A stretch of 64,000 nucleotides of DNA from Azotobacter bryophylli (GTDB lineage: Bacteria; Pseudomonadota; Gammaproteobacteria; Pseudomonadales; Pseudomonadaceae), in assembly GCF_042643485.1 (NCBI RefSeq), contig NZ_JBHRSJ010000031.1:1-64000 (forward strand), in the 5' to 3' direction. Shown here piece by piece: positions 17,079 to 26,501 of this stretch (the stretch's first letter is position 1; the number at the start of each line of letters is the position of its first letter). Position numbers and translations under genes: made by a program. The notes beneath the pieces were generated by a model, which saw only the letters and a program-made list of their open reading frames with translations, was not told the origin of the DNA and did not search any database.

Positions 17079-18089
17079 ATGAGTCAGTCCATCGATATCG
17101 CTGTGGTAGGTGCCTCCGGCGCCGTTGGCGGAGCCCTGGTCGAGCTTCTTGAAGAGCGGCAGTTTCCCGTGGGCAAGTTGCATCTGCTGGCCAGCGAAGC
17201 GTCGGCCGGCCAGTCGGTCCCCTTCAAGGGGCGTAACCTGCGCGTCGGATCGATCGCGGGTTTCGACTTTGCGCAGGTCGGTCTGGCCTTCTTCGCCGCC
17301 GGCGAGGCTGTTACCCGGCAATATGCTTCCGCAGCCCAAGCGGCCGGCTGTTCGGTGATCGACCTGTCTGGCGGTCTGCCGCTTGATCAGGCGCCGCGGG
17401 TCGTGGCGGAGGTCAATCCGCAGGTCCTGAAGACTATGCAACCGCCTTATCTGTTCGCCAGTCCGACCTCCGCGGCGACCGCGTTGGCTGTGGTCCTGGC
17501 GCCTTTGCGTCCGTTGCTGGACTGGCAGCGCCTGAGCATCACGGCCTGCTTGCCGGTCTCGAGCCAGGGTCGCGAAGGTGTAGCGGAGCTGGCGCGCCAG
17601 ACTGCCGAGTTACTCAATGCTCGCCCGCTGGAGCCGCGCTTTTTCGATCGGCAGGTGGCCTTCAATCTTCTCGGGCTGGTCGGTGCCGTCGGGACGGACG
17701 GACACGCACAGGTGGAAAGGCGCTTGATCGAGGATCTGCGTCAGGTGCTGGACGCCCCGGTCCTGAAGGTCGCCGCCACCTGCGTACTGGTGCCGGTGTT
17801 CTTCGGCGATAGCCTGAGCGTGTCGGTGCAGGCGGCGAAGCCGATCGACCTGCATGCCGTACAGGCGGCCCTGGAGGGCGCGGCGAGCGTCGAGGTGCTC
17901 GAGAAGGACGAATATCCGACGGTGATCACCGACGCCATCGGTCAGGACTTGGTATTCGTCGGCAGAGCCCGCAACGGGGTCGACGATCCGACTGAACTCA
18001 ATTTGTGGATTGTGTCAGATAACGTGCGGAAAGGTGCCGCGCACAATGCCGTCCAGCTGGCCGAGTTGTTGATAAAGCACAGACCGTAA
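17079..18089 (+). CDS. Usg-type aspartate-semialdehyde dehydrogenase homologue, catalytic Cys missing
   Basis: A protein of 336 residues with the Asd fold: N-terminal NAD-binding VVGASGAVGGALVE and the dimerisation domain. Where Asd has the Cys of the N-C-S/T motif, this protein reads YLFASPTSAATAL, so the nucleophile is absent and Asd activity is unlikely. This matches the USG-1 proteins found just upstream of truA in enterobacteria and of fimV-truA in Pseudomonas. The true function is unknown. ATG at 17079 follows AGAGAGG; a TATAAA at 17043-17048 could be its -10 element. Confidence 0.88.
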   Translation: MSQSIDIAVVGASGAVGGALVELLEERQFPVGKLHLLASEASAGQSVPFKGRNLRVGSIAGFDFAQVGLAFFAAGEAVTRQYASAAQAAGCSVIDLSGGLPLDQAPRVVAEVNPQVLKTMQPPYLFASPTSAATALAVVLAPLRPLLDWQRLSITACLPVSSQGREGVAELARQTAELLNARPLEPRFFDRQVAFNLLGLVGAVGTDGHAQVERRLIEDLRQVLDAPVLKVAATCVLVPVFFGDSLSVSVQAAKPIDLHAVQAALEGAASVEVLEKDEYPTVITDAIGQDLVFVGRARNGVDDPTELNLWIVSDNVRKGAAHNAVQLAELLIKHRP

Positions 18090-18233
18090 AAGATACTTGC
18101 TGAAATATCAAAGACCTATTCCAGCTTGGCTTTGCCGATCTGCTGACTTGCTGCGGGGGCTCCCATTAATCGGGAAGGGCAGCATACGACGGGCTTCTCT
18201 CGCGGTTCGAGAAAAACACTCAAGGGATACGTT

Positions 18234-20996
18234 ATGGTTCGGGTTCGCAAACTGGTACTTGCCATCGCAGCGGCGTCCGCGCTGTCCTCCGGCATGGCGC
18301 ATGCTTTGGGTCTTGGGGAAATCACCCTGCATTCCGCTTTGAACCAGCCTCTGGATGCTGATATCGAAGTGCTGGACATTCGCGATCTGGAGTCCAATGA
18401 GCTGGTTCCGAGTCTGGCCTCTCCCGAGGAGTTCAACAAAGCGGGGGTCGATCGGCAGTATTTTCTGACCGATCTGAAATTCACGCCGGTAATCAAGCCC
18501 AATGGCAAAAGTATCATTCGGGTGACCTCCACGAAGCCGGTTCGCGAGCCGTATCTGAATTTCCTGGTGGAGGTGCTCTGGCCCAATGGTCGGCTGCTGA
18601 GGGAATACACCCTGCTGCTCGATCCGCCACTGTATTCGCCACAGACCGTCAGTGCCGCCCCGCAAGCCCCCCGGATTGCATCCCGGCCAAGCTCCAGCGC
18701 TTCGCGCGTGCCAGTGGCGCCAGCTCCTGCTCCCGTCGTGGAACCAGCCCCCCGTTCCGCGGAGCCCAGGCCTGCTACTGCCGACTCGTTGTCCGGCAAC
18801 GAGTATAGAACCTCCCGTAACGACACCCTCTGGGAAGTGGCCGAGCGTGTCCATCGTGGGAGCAGCGTGCACCAGACCATGCTCGCTATTCAGGATCTCA
18901 ATCCCGATGCCTTCATCGACGGCAATATAAATCGGATGCGCAGCGGGCACGTTCTTCGCTTGCCCGACCAGCAGCAGATCAGGAGTCGCTCTCAGGAGGA
19001 TGCGTTGGCCCAGGTGGCTGCGCAGAACGCAGCTTGGCGAGAGGGCCGCAGTCGTCCGTCGCTGGGCTCCGCCGCTCGCCAGCTGGATGCGACCCGTCGC
19101 ACGGAGGCGGGGGCCGCTCCCGCGCAGATCGAGAGCAAGGACAGCTTGCACCTGGTTTCGGCCGAGTCGGGCAAGGCCACTTCCGGCAGCGACAAAGGGG
19201 GGGATGGTGAGTCCGCAGCCAGCCGTTTGGCTCTCACCCAGGAAAGCCTCGATACCACTCAGCGTGAGAATGCCGAGCTGAAGAGCCGGATGACGGATCT
19301 GGAGAGTCAACTGGAGAAGTTGCAACGCCTGATCCAGTTGAAGGACAGCCAGTTGGCGAAAATGCAGGCGAATCTGGCTCAGCCAGATACGGGAGTGGCT
19401 GATGCAGCTGCGAACGCCGAGCCGTCGGTTGAGAGCGCGGCGAGTCCGGCTGTAGCCACTAGTGCTCAACCGGCGGCTCCCATTGATAAGGCCGTGACGA
19501 GCACTCCTGCAGATACCACAGCAGGGGGGGCGGCTTTGATGCCGCCGTCGGAGGTGCAGCCTGCTCCGGTTGTGGAGGTGAAGCCGGCCCCGACCCAGCC
19601 CAAGCCTGCTCCGGTCCAGCCTGCGGCGCCTCAAGGCATGGAGGTGCCGCCGGCCAGCCTGCTCGATGCGCTGATGGAGAATCCGCTTCTGCTCGGCTCG
19701 GTCGGTGGTGGTAGTCTGCTGGCCTTGCTGCTCGCGCTCATGACGTTGACCCGGCGCCGAGCGGCCAAGGAAGAAGAAAAAAGAGCCGCTCGGGAAAGGG
19801 CCGATTCCTTCAATCTCGATCCGGTGTTGGACGATCTACCTACGTCGCTGGCTGCGACTCCTTTGGCCAGTCAGGAGCAGCAGGCTGCCCAGAGCGGAGA
19901 CGTCCTGGGCGAAGCCGATATCTACATTGCCTATGGCCGCTTCAACAAGGCCGCCGAATTGCTGCAGGCAGCCAGCAACGACGAGCCTAATCGTCGGGAT
20001 CTTCGCCTCAAGCTAATGGAGGTCTACGCCGAGCTTGGCGACCGGGAGGGTTTTGCTCGCCAGGAGAAAGAGCTGCGGGAAATCGGCGGAGCCCAGCCGC
20101 AAATCGATCAGTTGAATGCGAAGTACCCCGCTATGGCTGCTTTCGCTGCAACTGCCTTGGCTGTCGCTGCCATGGCGAATGCGATCGAAGAGACTCCCCC
20201 CGCCGAGCCTGAGCCGCAGCCGGCCACTACCAGTAATGGCAAGTTCGATGCGGAGCGCGAGTGGACGCTCGACGATCTGGAGGCCGAGCTCGAGAAGGAC
20301 CTGCAATGTGGCGCAGGTGGCGATCAGCCTGTACTGCTGCTGGACGATGGCGATCTCGATGGAGAGCCGAAGGATGTCGGGGTGCCGGTAGTCGAGGAGC
20401 CCCTGGATTTCTCCTTCGATCTGGATCTGCCCGAGGATGCCCCCGTCACCGAACAAGTGGCCGATGCTTCAGACGCGCTCGATCTGACTCTGGATCTGGA
20501 GACACCGGCCTTGTCGGATGACGCCGAAGACAACGAATTCCTCTTGAATCTCGAAGATGAGCTACCGCTTGTGGCCGAGACGATCGACAAAGCCGATGTC
20601 CCGAAAGCCGCCGAGAGTTCGGATGAGGATCTTTTCGCTGAGCTGGATCTCTCCGATTTCAATCTGGATGAAGAGAAGGGGGAGCCGGAGTTGAGCAACA
20701 ACTACCTGAGCGAGCTGGATGAGCTCGACGCAGAGCTCGAGCAACTGACCGCCGGGCTTGGTGGTGCTGATGATGCCGCGCCTTCCGATGCATTCTCCGG
20801 AAAGGAAACGTCGGAAGAGGAGGGTTTCGATTTCCTGATCGATGCTGACGAGACGGCGACCAAGCTGGATCTTGCCCGCGCCTATATCGAAATGGGCGAT
20901 AATGAGGGGGCCCGCGATATTCTGGATGAAGTCCTTAACGAAGGTAACGAGAGCCAGCAGCAGGAAGCTCGCGAGATGTTCTCCCGTCTTGTGTGA
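18234..20996 (+). CDS. fimV: FimV peptidoglycan-binding polar hub protein
   Basis: A protein of 920 residues, about the same as P. aeruginosa FimV. It has a signal peptide (1-25), a conserved FimV N-terminal domain (LGLGEITLHSALNQPLDADI), a Pro/Ala linker, a LysM domain (about 186-243, NDTLWEVAERVH), a coiled coil (about 335-380), a Pro-rich stretch, and one transmembrane helix near 485-505 followed by RRR. A very acidic cytoplasmic region ends in the FimV C-terminal TPR-like motif (TKLDLARAYIEMGDNEGARDIL). It supports type IV pilus secretin assembly and polar cAMP/twitching signalling. truA follows three bases after its stop. Confidence 0.95.
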   Translation: MVRVRKLVLAIAAASALSSGMAHALGLGEITLHSALNQPLDADIEVLDIRDLESNELVPSLASPEEFNKAGVDRQYFLTDLKFTPVIKPNGKSIIRVTSTKPVREPYLNFLVEVLWPNGRLLREYTLLLDPPLYSPQTVSAAPQAPRIASRPSSSASRVPVAPAPAPVVEPAPRSAEPRPATADSLSGNEYRTSRNDTLWEVAERVHRGSSVHQTMLAIQDLNPDAFIDGNINRMRSGHVLRLPDQQQIRSRSQEDALAQVAAQNAAWREGRSRPSLGSAARQLDATRRTEAGAAPAQIESKDSLHLVSAESGKATSGSDKGGDGESAASRLALTQESLDTTQRENAELKSRMTDLESQLEKLQRLIQLKDSQLAKMQANLAQPDTGVADAAANAEPSVESAASPAVATSAQPAAPIDKAVTSTPADTTAGGAALMPPSEVQPAPVVEVKPAPTQPKPAPVQPAAPQGMEVPPASLLDALMENPLLLGSVGGGSLLALLLALMTLTRRRAAKEEEKRAARERADSFNLDPVLDDLPTSLAATPLASQEQQAAQSGDVLGEADIYIAYGRFNKAAELLQAASNDEPNRRDLRLKLMEVYAELGDREGFARQEKELREIGGAQPQIDQLNAKYPAMAAFAATALAVAAMANAIEETPPAEPEPQPATTSNGKFDAEREWTLDDLEAELEKDLQCGAGGDQPVLLLDDGDLDGEPKDVGVPVVEEPLDFSFDLDLPEDAPVTEQVADASDALDLTLDLETPALSDDAEDNEFLLNLEDELPLVAETIDKADVPKAAESSDEDLFAELDLSDFNLDEEKGEPELSNNYLSELDELDAELEQLTAGLGGADDAAPSDAFSGKETSEEEGFDFLIDADETATKLDLARAYIEMGDNEGARDILDEVLNEGNESQQQEAREMFSRLV

Positions 20997-20999
20997 ACG

Positions 21000-21869
21000 A
21001 TGACAGATGCAGTACCCGCGACGGCAGCCGAGATGGCTGCCGTTGGCTTTCACCGAATCGCTCTTGGTCTCGAGTACAAGGGTGCCCGCTATCGCGGCTT
21101 TCAGCGCCAAGGGAGCGGTGTTCCCTCGATTCAGGAAACCCTGGAGAGGGCCTTGTCCAAGGTCGCCGGAGGCGCTCCCATTTCCGTCGTGTGTGCGGGG
21201 CGTACCGATGCCCTGGTGCATGCCAGTGGTCAGGTCGTGCATTTCGACACCCCGGTTGGGCGCAGCATGCATGCCTGGATGATGGGGGCGAACATGAATC
21301 TGCCGCCCGACATCAGCGTCACCTGGGCGAAGGAGATGCCGGCGCACTTTCACGCGCGTTTCAGTGCCTTTGCCAGGCGTTATCGCTACGTGATCTACAA
21401 CGACCAGATCCGGCCGGCGCATCTGGCCGAAGAGGTCACCTGGAATCATAGACCTCTCGATGTCGAGCGCATGCGTCTGGCGGCTCGGTCGTTGGTGGGT
21501 ACCCATGACTTCAGCGCCTTCCGTGCCAGCCAGTGTCAGGCCAAGTCGCCGATCAAGACTGTCCATCATCTGCAGTTGATCGAGCATGGCCAGCTTATAG
21601 TGCTGGATGTGCGTGCCAATGCGTTCCTCCACCACATGGTGCGCAACATTGCCGGCGTGCTCATGACCATAGGTGCGGGTGAGCAGCCGGTGGAATGGGC
21701 ACAGGAGGTTCTGGAGGGACGTTTGCGCAGCAACGGTGGCGTGACCGCGCATCCCTACGGCCTTTACCTGATACGGGTCGAATATCCGGAAGAGTTCGTC
21801 CTGCCGGAGCGCTATCTGGGGCCGCATTTCATCTCAGGCTTGCCTGATTGCCAGCAATTGAACGAGTGA
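21000..21869 (+). CDS. truA: tRNA pseudouridine(38-40) synthase
   Basis: A protein of 289 residues. It modifies U38-40 in the tRNA anticodon arm. The catalytic Asp70 is in GRTDALVHASGQV. Other motifs are GFQRQGSGVPSIQETLE, HFHARFSAFARRYRY and FLHHMVRNIAGVL. The start is three bases after the fimV stop, so it is probably co-transcribed and coupled. Confidence 0.96.
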   Translation: MTDAVPATAAEMAAVGFHRIALGLEYKGARYRGFQRQGSGVPSIQETLERALSKVAGGAPISVVCAGRTDALVHASGQVVHFDTPVGRSMHAWMMGANMNLPPDISVTWAKEMPAHFHARFSAFARRYRYVIYNDQIRPAHLAEEVTWNHRPLDVERMRLAARSLVGTHDFSAFRASQCQAKSPIKTVHHLQLIEHGQLIVLDVRANAFLHHMVRNIAGVLMTIGAGEQPVEWAQEVLEGRLRSNGGVTAHPYGLYLIRVEYPEEFVLPERYLGPHFISGLPDCQQLNE

Positions 21870-21963
21870 CACTCCAGCAAGTCGGCTGGATAACCGCCAA
21901 GGCTTGCGGCAAGTCTCCCGTTTGTTACCATTTCCAGATTATTGATCAGTAGGTGTGTGCAAA

Positions 21964-22587
21964 TTGGCAGCGGTTCGCAGCAAAATCTGCGGTATCACCC
22001 GGGTCGAGGATGCGCTTGTCGCGGCTGAGGCCGGCGCTGACGCCATCGGTCTGGTGTTCTATGACAGAAGCCCGCGCGCCGTATCGGTGCAGCAGGCCCG
22101 AGCCATCATTGCCGCGTTGCCGCCGTTCTTGACGACCGTGGGGCTTTTCGTCAACGCCAGTCGTTGCGAAATTGGCGAGATCCTCGATGCCGTGCCGCTG
22201 GATCTGTTGCAATTCCACGGCGACGAGACTTCTGCCCAGTGCGAGGGGCATGGCCGCCCTTACATCAAGGCGCTGCGGGTCCGTCCGGGCGAGGACATTG
22301 CCGCGTGCTGCGCCGAATATAACCAGGCCAGCGGAATCCTGTTGGATACTTATGTGCCTGGCGTTCCGGGAGGGACCGGTGAGGCTTTCGACTGGTCGCT
22401 GGTGCCGGCGAATCTGGGCAAGCCGGTGATTCTGGCCGGAGGGCTGACGGCCGATAACGTGCGTGCCGCCATTGCCCAGGTGTCTCCCTACGCGGTGGAT
22501 GTCAGTGGCGGGGTGGAGGCGAGCAAGGGTGTCAAGGACGCCGAGAAGATCCGGGCCTTCATCCGGGAAGTGCGGGGTAGCGCCTGA
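21964..22587 (+). CDS. trpF: Phosphoribosylanthranilate isomerase
   Basis: A protein of about 207 residues, TIM barrel. It performs the Amadori rearrangement in tryptophan synthesis. Signatures are KICGITRVEDAL (catalytic Cys), GLVFYDRSPRAV, VGLFVN, LLQFHGDE, LLDTYVPGVPGGTG, LAGGL and the catalytic Asp in AVDVSGGVE. A rare TTG start at 21964 fits best: the family N-terminus aligns there and AGGTG lies eight bases upstream. GTG at 21955 is the in-frame alternative and overlaps that ribosome-binding site. trpF stands apart from other trp genes, as usual in Pseudomonas. Confidence 0.93.
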   Translation: MAAVRSKICGITRVEDALVAAEAGADAIGLVFYDRSPRAVSVQQARAIIAALPPFLTTVGLFVNASRCEIGEILDAVPLDLLQFHGDETSAQCEGHGRPYIKALRVRPGEDIAACCAEYNQASGILLDTYVPGVPGGTGEAFDWSLVPANLGKPVILAGGLTADNVRAAIAQVSPYAVDVSGGVEASKGVKDAEKIRAFIREVRGSA

Positions 22588-22957
22588 TTTCGTCGGTGTG
22601 AACCGGGTTGGCATCAGGATGTGACGGGCAGCGTTTTACGGCCGTCCACTAGCGATCCATAGTTGTTTTTTATCGTAAGCGTATAGCGTCGCAACACCCC
22701 GGATCGGGAGTGATTGGAAGCAGTGCTCCGAGTGGAGCATTGGGTGAACCCGATACGTCTTCCGGACACATTGTTGTTTTCTGACGGCGTGCTGTTCGCT
22801 GCCGTCCCCAGGTGGCCACTGATCGCGGTAGCGGACCCGACAGGCGAGATGGATCGCCGACCGTGGTCCCGTTTGATTTGGCCCTATTAGTGAATTGCTC
22901 GAAGACGGATGCGCACTGCCGCGGTCCGGATCTTTATAGCTGCGGAGAACATAGAGC
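22588..22957. other. 370-base intergenic region trpF-accD
   Basis: No convincing gene is seen. It holds a short inverted repeat TGCTCC-GAGT-GGAGCA at 22724-22739 and an AT-richer patch near 22660-22680 (TTGTTTTTTATCGTAAG). The accD promoter is probably in this region, but no clear -35/-10 pair stands out. Confidence 0.5.
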
Positions 22958-23845
22958 ATGAGCAACTGGTTGGTAGACAAGCTGATCCCCTCGATCATGC
23001 GATCCGAGGTGAAGAAAAGCTCGGTGCCGGAAGGCCTCTGGCACAAGTGCCCGTCCTGCGAGGCGGTACTGTACAAGCCGGAGCTGGAAAAGAACCTGGA
23101 TGTCTGCCCCAAATGCGAACATCACATGCGCCTCGGCGCCCGTGCGCGGCTGGATATCTTCCTTGATGCCGAGGGTCGCGAGGAGATCGGTGCCTCCCTG
23201 GAGCCGGTGGATCGCCTGAAATTCCGGGACAGCAAGAAATACAAGGATCGCCTGTCGGCCGCCCAGAAGCAGACCGGCGAGAAAGATGCCCTGGTTTCCA
23301 TGAGCGGTACTCTCCAGGGCATGCCGGTGGTCGCCAGCGCCTTCGAGTTCTCCTTCATGGGTGGCTCCATGGGGGCCGTCGTCGGCGAGCGTTTCGTGCA
23401 GGCGGCCAATATGGCTCTCGAACGCCGTTGTCCGTTCGTCTGCTTCTCCGCTTCCGGCGGCGCGCGCATGCAGGAGGCTCTGATCTCGCTGATGCAGATG
23501 GCCAAGACCTCTGCGGTGCTGGCCCGGCTGCGCGAGGAGGGTGTCCCGTACATTTCCGTGCTGACCGATCCTGTCTATGGCGGCGTCTCTGCAAGTCTGG
23601 CAACCCTTGGCGACATCATCGTGGCCGAGCCCAAGGCGCTGATCGGCTTCGCCGGTCCGCGGGTGATCGAGCAGACCGTGCGGGAAAAACTGCCGGAAGG
23701 TTTCCAGCGCAGCGAGTTCCTGCTTGAGCATGGCGCCATCGACCTGATTATTCCTCGCCAGGAGATGCGCGGTCGCCTGTTCCGTCTGTTGTCACAGCTG
23801 ATGCGCCAGCCGGCTGAAGCTGCCGTTGTTACTGCCTCGGCATGA
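22958..23845 (+). CDS. accD: Acetyl-CoA carboxylase carboxyltransferase beta subunit
   Basis: A protein of 295 residues. With AccA it transfers carboxyl from biotin to acetyl-CoA, giving malonyl-CoA for fatty acids. An N-terminal zinc ribbon (C31, C34, C50, C53: CPSC...CPKC) precedes a crotonase-like carboxyltransferase domain with GGSMGAVVGERFV, SASGGARMQE, PVYGGVSAS and GFAGPRVIEQT. The stop overlaps the folC ATG (ATGA), indicating translational coupling. Confidence 0.97.
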   Translation: MSNWLVDKLIPSIMRSEVKKSSVPEGLWHKCPSCEAVLYKPELEKNLDVCPKCEHHMRLGARARLDIFLDAEGREEIGASLEPVDRLKFRDSKKYKDRLSAAQKQTGEKDALVSMSGTLQGMPVVASAFEFSFMGGSMGAVVGERFVQAANMALERRCPFVCFSASGGARMQEALISLMQMAKTSAVLARLREEGVPYISVLTDPVYGGVSASLATLGDIIVAEPKALIGFAGPRVIEQTVREKLPEGFQRSEFLLEHGAIDLIIPRQEMRGRLFRLLSQLMRQPAEAAVVTASA

Positions 23846-25143
23846 GCACGCGCAGCCTCGCCGACTGGCTCTACTATCTGGAGCAGTTGCACCCCTCGGC
23901 CATCGACATGGGACTCGACCGCTCCCGCGAAGTGGCCCGCCGTCTCGGCCTGGGGCGTCCGGCGCCGCAGGTGGTGACGGTCACCGGGACCAATGGCAAG
24001 GGGTCTACCTGCGCCTTCATCGCTGCACTGCTGCGTGCCCAGGGGTTGAAGGTCGGCGTATACAGCTCGCCGCACCTGCTGCGCTACAACGAGCGGGTGC
24101 AGATCGATGCCCGCGAGGCGAGCGATGAGGAGCTGTGCTCTGCCTGCGCCGCGGTCGAGACGGCTCGCGGCGAAATCTCGCTGACCTACTTCGAAATGGG
24201 CACTCTGGCAGCCTTCTGGCTGTTCGAGCATGCGGGGCTGGATGCCGTCGTCCTGGAAGTGGGGCTGGGTGGGCGTCTGGATGCGGTCAATCTGGTCGAT
24301 GCGGATGTCGCCGTAGTCACCAGCATCGGTCTGGATCATGCCGAGTGGCTGGGTGACAGCCGCGAGTCCGTGGCCTTCGAAAAAGCCGGGATCTTCCGTG
24401 CCGGCAAGCCAGTCGTCTGTGGCGATCCGAACCCTCCGGCGCCGTTGATGCAACAGGCGGGCACCCTGGATTCGCCGTTCTATCAGTGTGGTCGGGACTA
24501 CGACCTTGTCCTGCGAGCCGATACCTGGGATTGGCGTGGCCGAAACGCCTCGGGTATCGAGATCGAGCTGCGAGATCTGCCGCTTCTCTCCTTGCCCATG
24601 GAGAACGCGGCGCTCGCCCTGCAAGTGTATGCCTTGCTCGGTCTGCCCTGGAAAGCCGAGCGGATTGCCTCCGCGTTGGTCGCAACCCGCGTGACTGGTC
24701 GCCTTGATCGCCGGCTGGTGCGCTGGCATGGCAAATCGCTGAGCCTGTTGCTGGATGTCGGTCATAACCCCCATGCGGCCGCCTATCTGGCCGGGCGATT
24801 GGCGCTTCGGCCTCCGGCCGGCCGCCGCCTGGCGGTTTTCGGTCTGCTCGTCGACAAGGATCTGGCGGGCGTGCTGGATGTCTTGACGCCTCAGGTGCAA
24901 GACTGGGCCGTGGTGTCGCTGCCCACCTCGCGTTCGCGTTCGGCTGCGGAGCTCGAAGCTGCGTTGTGTAGCCGTTCCGCGGTGGTTTTGCCTTACGCCG
25001 GGATCTCCGAGGCGCTTGAGGCGCAATGCGCACAGGCCAGCGAACAGGACGAAATCCTGGTGTTCGGTTCGTTCTATTGCGTGGCCGAGGCGCTGGAGTG
25101 GCTGAAATTGCAACAGGAGGAGGTCAATGGCTTTGCTGGATAG
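23842..25143 (+). CDS. folC: Bifunctional dihydrofolate/folylpolyglutamate synthase
   Basis: A protein of 433 residues, Mur-ligase fold. It adds glutate to dihydropteroate and then gamma-glutamates to folates. The ATP loop is GTNGKGST (49-56), followed by VYSSPHLLRYNERV, TYFEMGTLAAFW, EVGLGGRLDAVN and LDVGHNPHAA. It overlaps accD by four bases and the next gene by 17, as in the conserved accD-folC-dedD-cvpA-purF cluster. Confidence 0.96.
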   Translation: MSTRSLADWLYYLEQLHPSAIDMGLDRSREVARRLGLGRPAPQVVTVTGTNGKGSTCAFIAALLRAQGLKVGVYSSPHLLRYNERVQIDAREASDEELCSACAAVETARGEISLTYFEMGTLAAFWLFEHAGLDAVVLEVGLGGRLDAVNLVDADVAVVTSIGLDHAEWLGDSRESVAFEKAGIFRAGKPVVCGDPNPPAPLMQQAGTLDSPFYQCGRDYDLVLRADTWDWRGRNASGIEIELRDLPLLSLPMENAALALQVYALLGLPWKAERIASALVATRVTGRLDRRLVRWHGKSLSLLLDVGHNPHAAAYLAGRLALRPPAGRRLAVFGLLVDKDLAGVLDVLTPQVQDWAVVSLPTSRSRSAAELEAALCSRSAVVLPYAGISEALEAQCAQASEQDEILVFGSFYCVAEALEWLKLQQEEVNGFAG

Positions 25144-25744
25144 CGGACTCAAGCAGCGGACGGTCGGTGCCGTGGTGCTGCTGGCGCTGGCTGTGATCTT
25201 CCTGCCCATGCTTTTCAATCGCGAGCAGGAAATCCGCCATGTCGTGGTCGATGCGCCCGCCATGCCCCAGATTCCTGCCGCACCGCAGGTGAAGCAGGAG
25301 CCGGTCAATGTGCCGGAGCCCCAGCCGCTGTCCGGCGCGGACCAGCCAGCCGAGCCCTCCTCCTCGGCTCAGGCGCAACCAGAGCCTGTGGCACCGCCTT
25401 CCAGGCCGGTGATGCCTCCAAAGACCGAGAGCGCTCCTGCCAAGTCCGCCCAGCCAGTGATGCAAGCCGCAGCGCCCGAGGCTAGTCGGCTGGATGCCAA
25501 CAGGTTGCCGGTCAGTTGGTCGGTTCAATTGGCCAGTCTGTCCAACCGCGACAACGCCATGAACTTGCAGAAAACCTTGCGTAGTCAGGGCTACAACGCC
25601 TATGTCCGGCATGCCGAGGGCGCAAGCCGCGTTTTCGTCGGGCCGGTGATCGAGCGGGAAGAGGCCAATCGTCTTCGCGATCAGATCAACCGCCAGCACA
25701 AGCTGAAAGGGTTTGTCGTGCGCTTCGAGCCCGAGCGCAACTGA
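25127..25744 (+). CDS. dedD: DedD-like SPOR-domain cell-division protein
   Basis: A protein of 205 residues with a short cytoplasmic N-terminus, one transmembrane helix (about 13-30), a Pro/Ala/Gln-rich periplasmic linker, and a C-terminal SPOR domain (about 125-203: WSVQLASLSNRDNAMNLQKTL, then VFVGPVIEREEA) that binds denuded septal peptidoglycan. E. coli DedD has the same layout and map position. It overlaps folC by 17 bases. A strong hairpin follows at 25754. Confidence 0.88.
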   Translation: MALLDSGLKQRTVGAVVLLALAVIFLPMLFNREQEIRHVVVDAPAMPQIPAAPQVKQEPVNVPEPQPLSGADQPAEPSSSAQAQPEPVAPPSRPVMPPKTESAPAKSAQPVMQAAAPEASRLDANRLPVSWSVQLASLSNRDNAMNLQKTLRSQGYNAYVRHAEGASRVFVGPVIEREEANRLRDQINRQHKLKGFVVRFEPERN

Positions 25745-25753
25745 GTCGACCCC

Positions 25754-25784
25754 GCTGGTGTAGGCCCAATGGGCCTGCACCAGC
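25754..25784. terminator. 14-bp hairpin between dedD and cvpA
   Basis: GCTGGTG plus TAGGCCC (25754-25767), loop AAT, then GGGCCTG plus CACCAGC (25771-25784). All 14 positions pair, one as a G-T wobble. No T-run follows, so it is either a Rho-assisted end or an mRNA-stabilising hairpin separating folC-dedD from cvpA-purF. Confidence 0.6.
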
Positions 25785-25910
25785 GACCACTCAGCTAGGC
25801 GCGTCGTCGGCTCAGGCATAGATAAACTCCGCCCCGCAGAAGCCCTGTCCTTACTCCTCAAGGAGGGCCTCTGATAGAATGCAGCCGCTTTTCCATACTT
25901 GGGCTGAACT

Positions 25911-26423
25911 GTGGCATTCATCTGGGTCGATTGGGTGATGATCGCGATCATCGCCGTTTCCAGTCTGATCAGCTTGAAGCGGGGCTTCGTGAAGGAGGCT
26001 CTCTCGCTGGTCACCTGGATCATTGCGGGCGCCATCGCCTGGATGTTCGGCGGTGCTTTTTCGCATTATCTGGCACCTTATGTCGCCACGCCTTCTCTGC
26101 AGGTGATCGCCGCCTGCGGCATCCTTTTCGTGGTGACCTTGCTGCTCGGAGCCTTGGTCAACTTTCTCATCAGCGAACTGGTGCGCGTCACCGGTCTGTC
26201 CGGCACCGATCGGGTTCTCGGCATGGTTTTCGGTGCCGCCCGTGGGGCATTGTTGGTGGTGGTGCTGGTCGGTCTGCTCAGCCTGGCGCCGGTACAGCAA
26301 GATATGTGGTGGCAACAGTCGAGCCTGTTGCCGCATTTCCTGATTGTCGCCGATTGGTCGAAAAACCTGATTCTGGGGTTTACCGGCCAGTGGTTTGGCA
26401 GCGGCGTCAGCGCCTCGAGCTGA
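25911..26423 (+). CDS. cvpA: CvpA-family membrane protein
   Basis: A protein of 170 residues with four hydrophobic helices. Its FIWVDWVMIAIIAVSSLISL start and GFVKEALSLVTWIIAGAIAW are typical of CvpA (colicin V production / envelope maintenance). It lies immediately upstream of purF, as in most gammaproteobacteria. The start codon is GTG at 25911; TAGAAT at 25875-25880 is a possible -10. The biochemical role is unknown. Confidence 0.92.
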   Translation: MAFIWVDWVMIAIIAVSSLISLKRGFVKEALSLVTWIIAGAIAWMFGGAFSHYLAPYVATPSLQVIAACGILFVVTLLLGALVNFLISELVRVTGLSGTDRVLGMVFGAARGALLVVVLVGLLSLAPVQQDMWWQQSSLLPHFLIVADWSKNLILGFTGQWFGSGVSASS

Positions 26424-26501
26424 TTGGCCGGAAGATAGACGGGCCCGTTCTGTCGGGCGGGTCCAGCATTAGCCTGAATTACATAGCAGGGGTTGCGTCA
26501 C

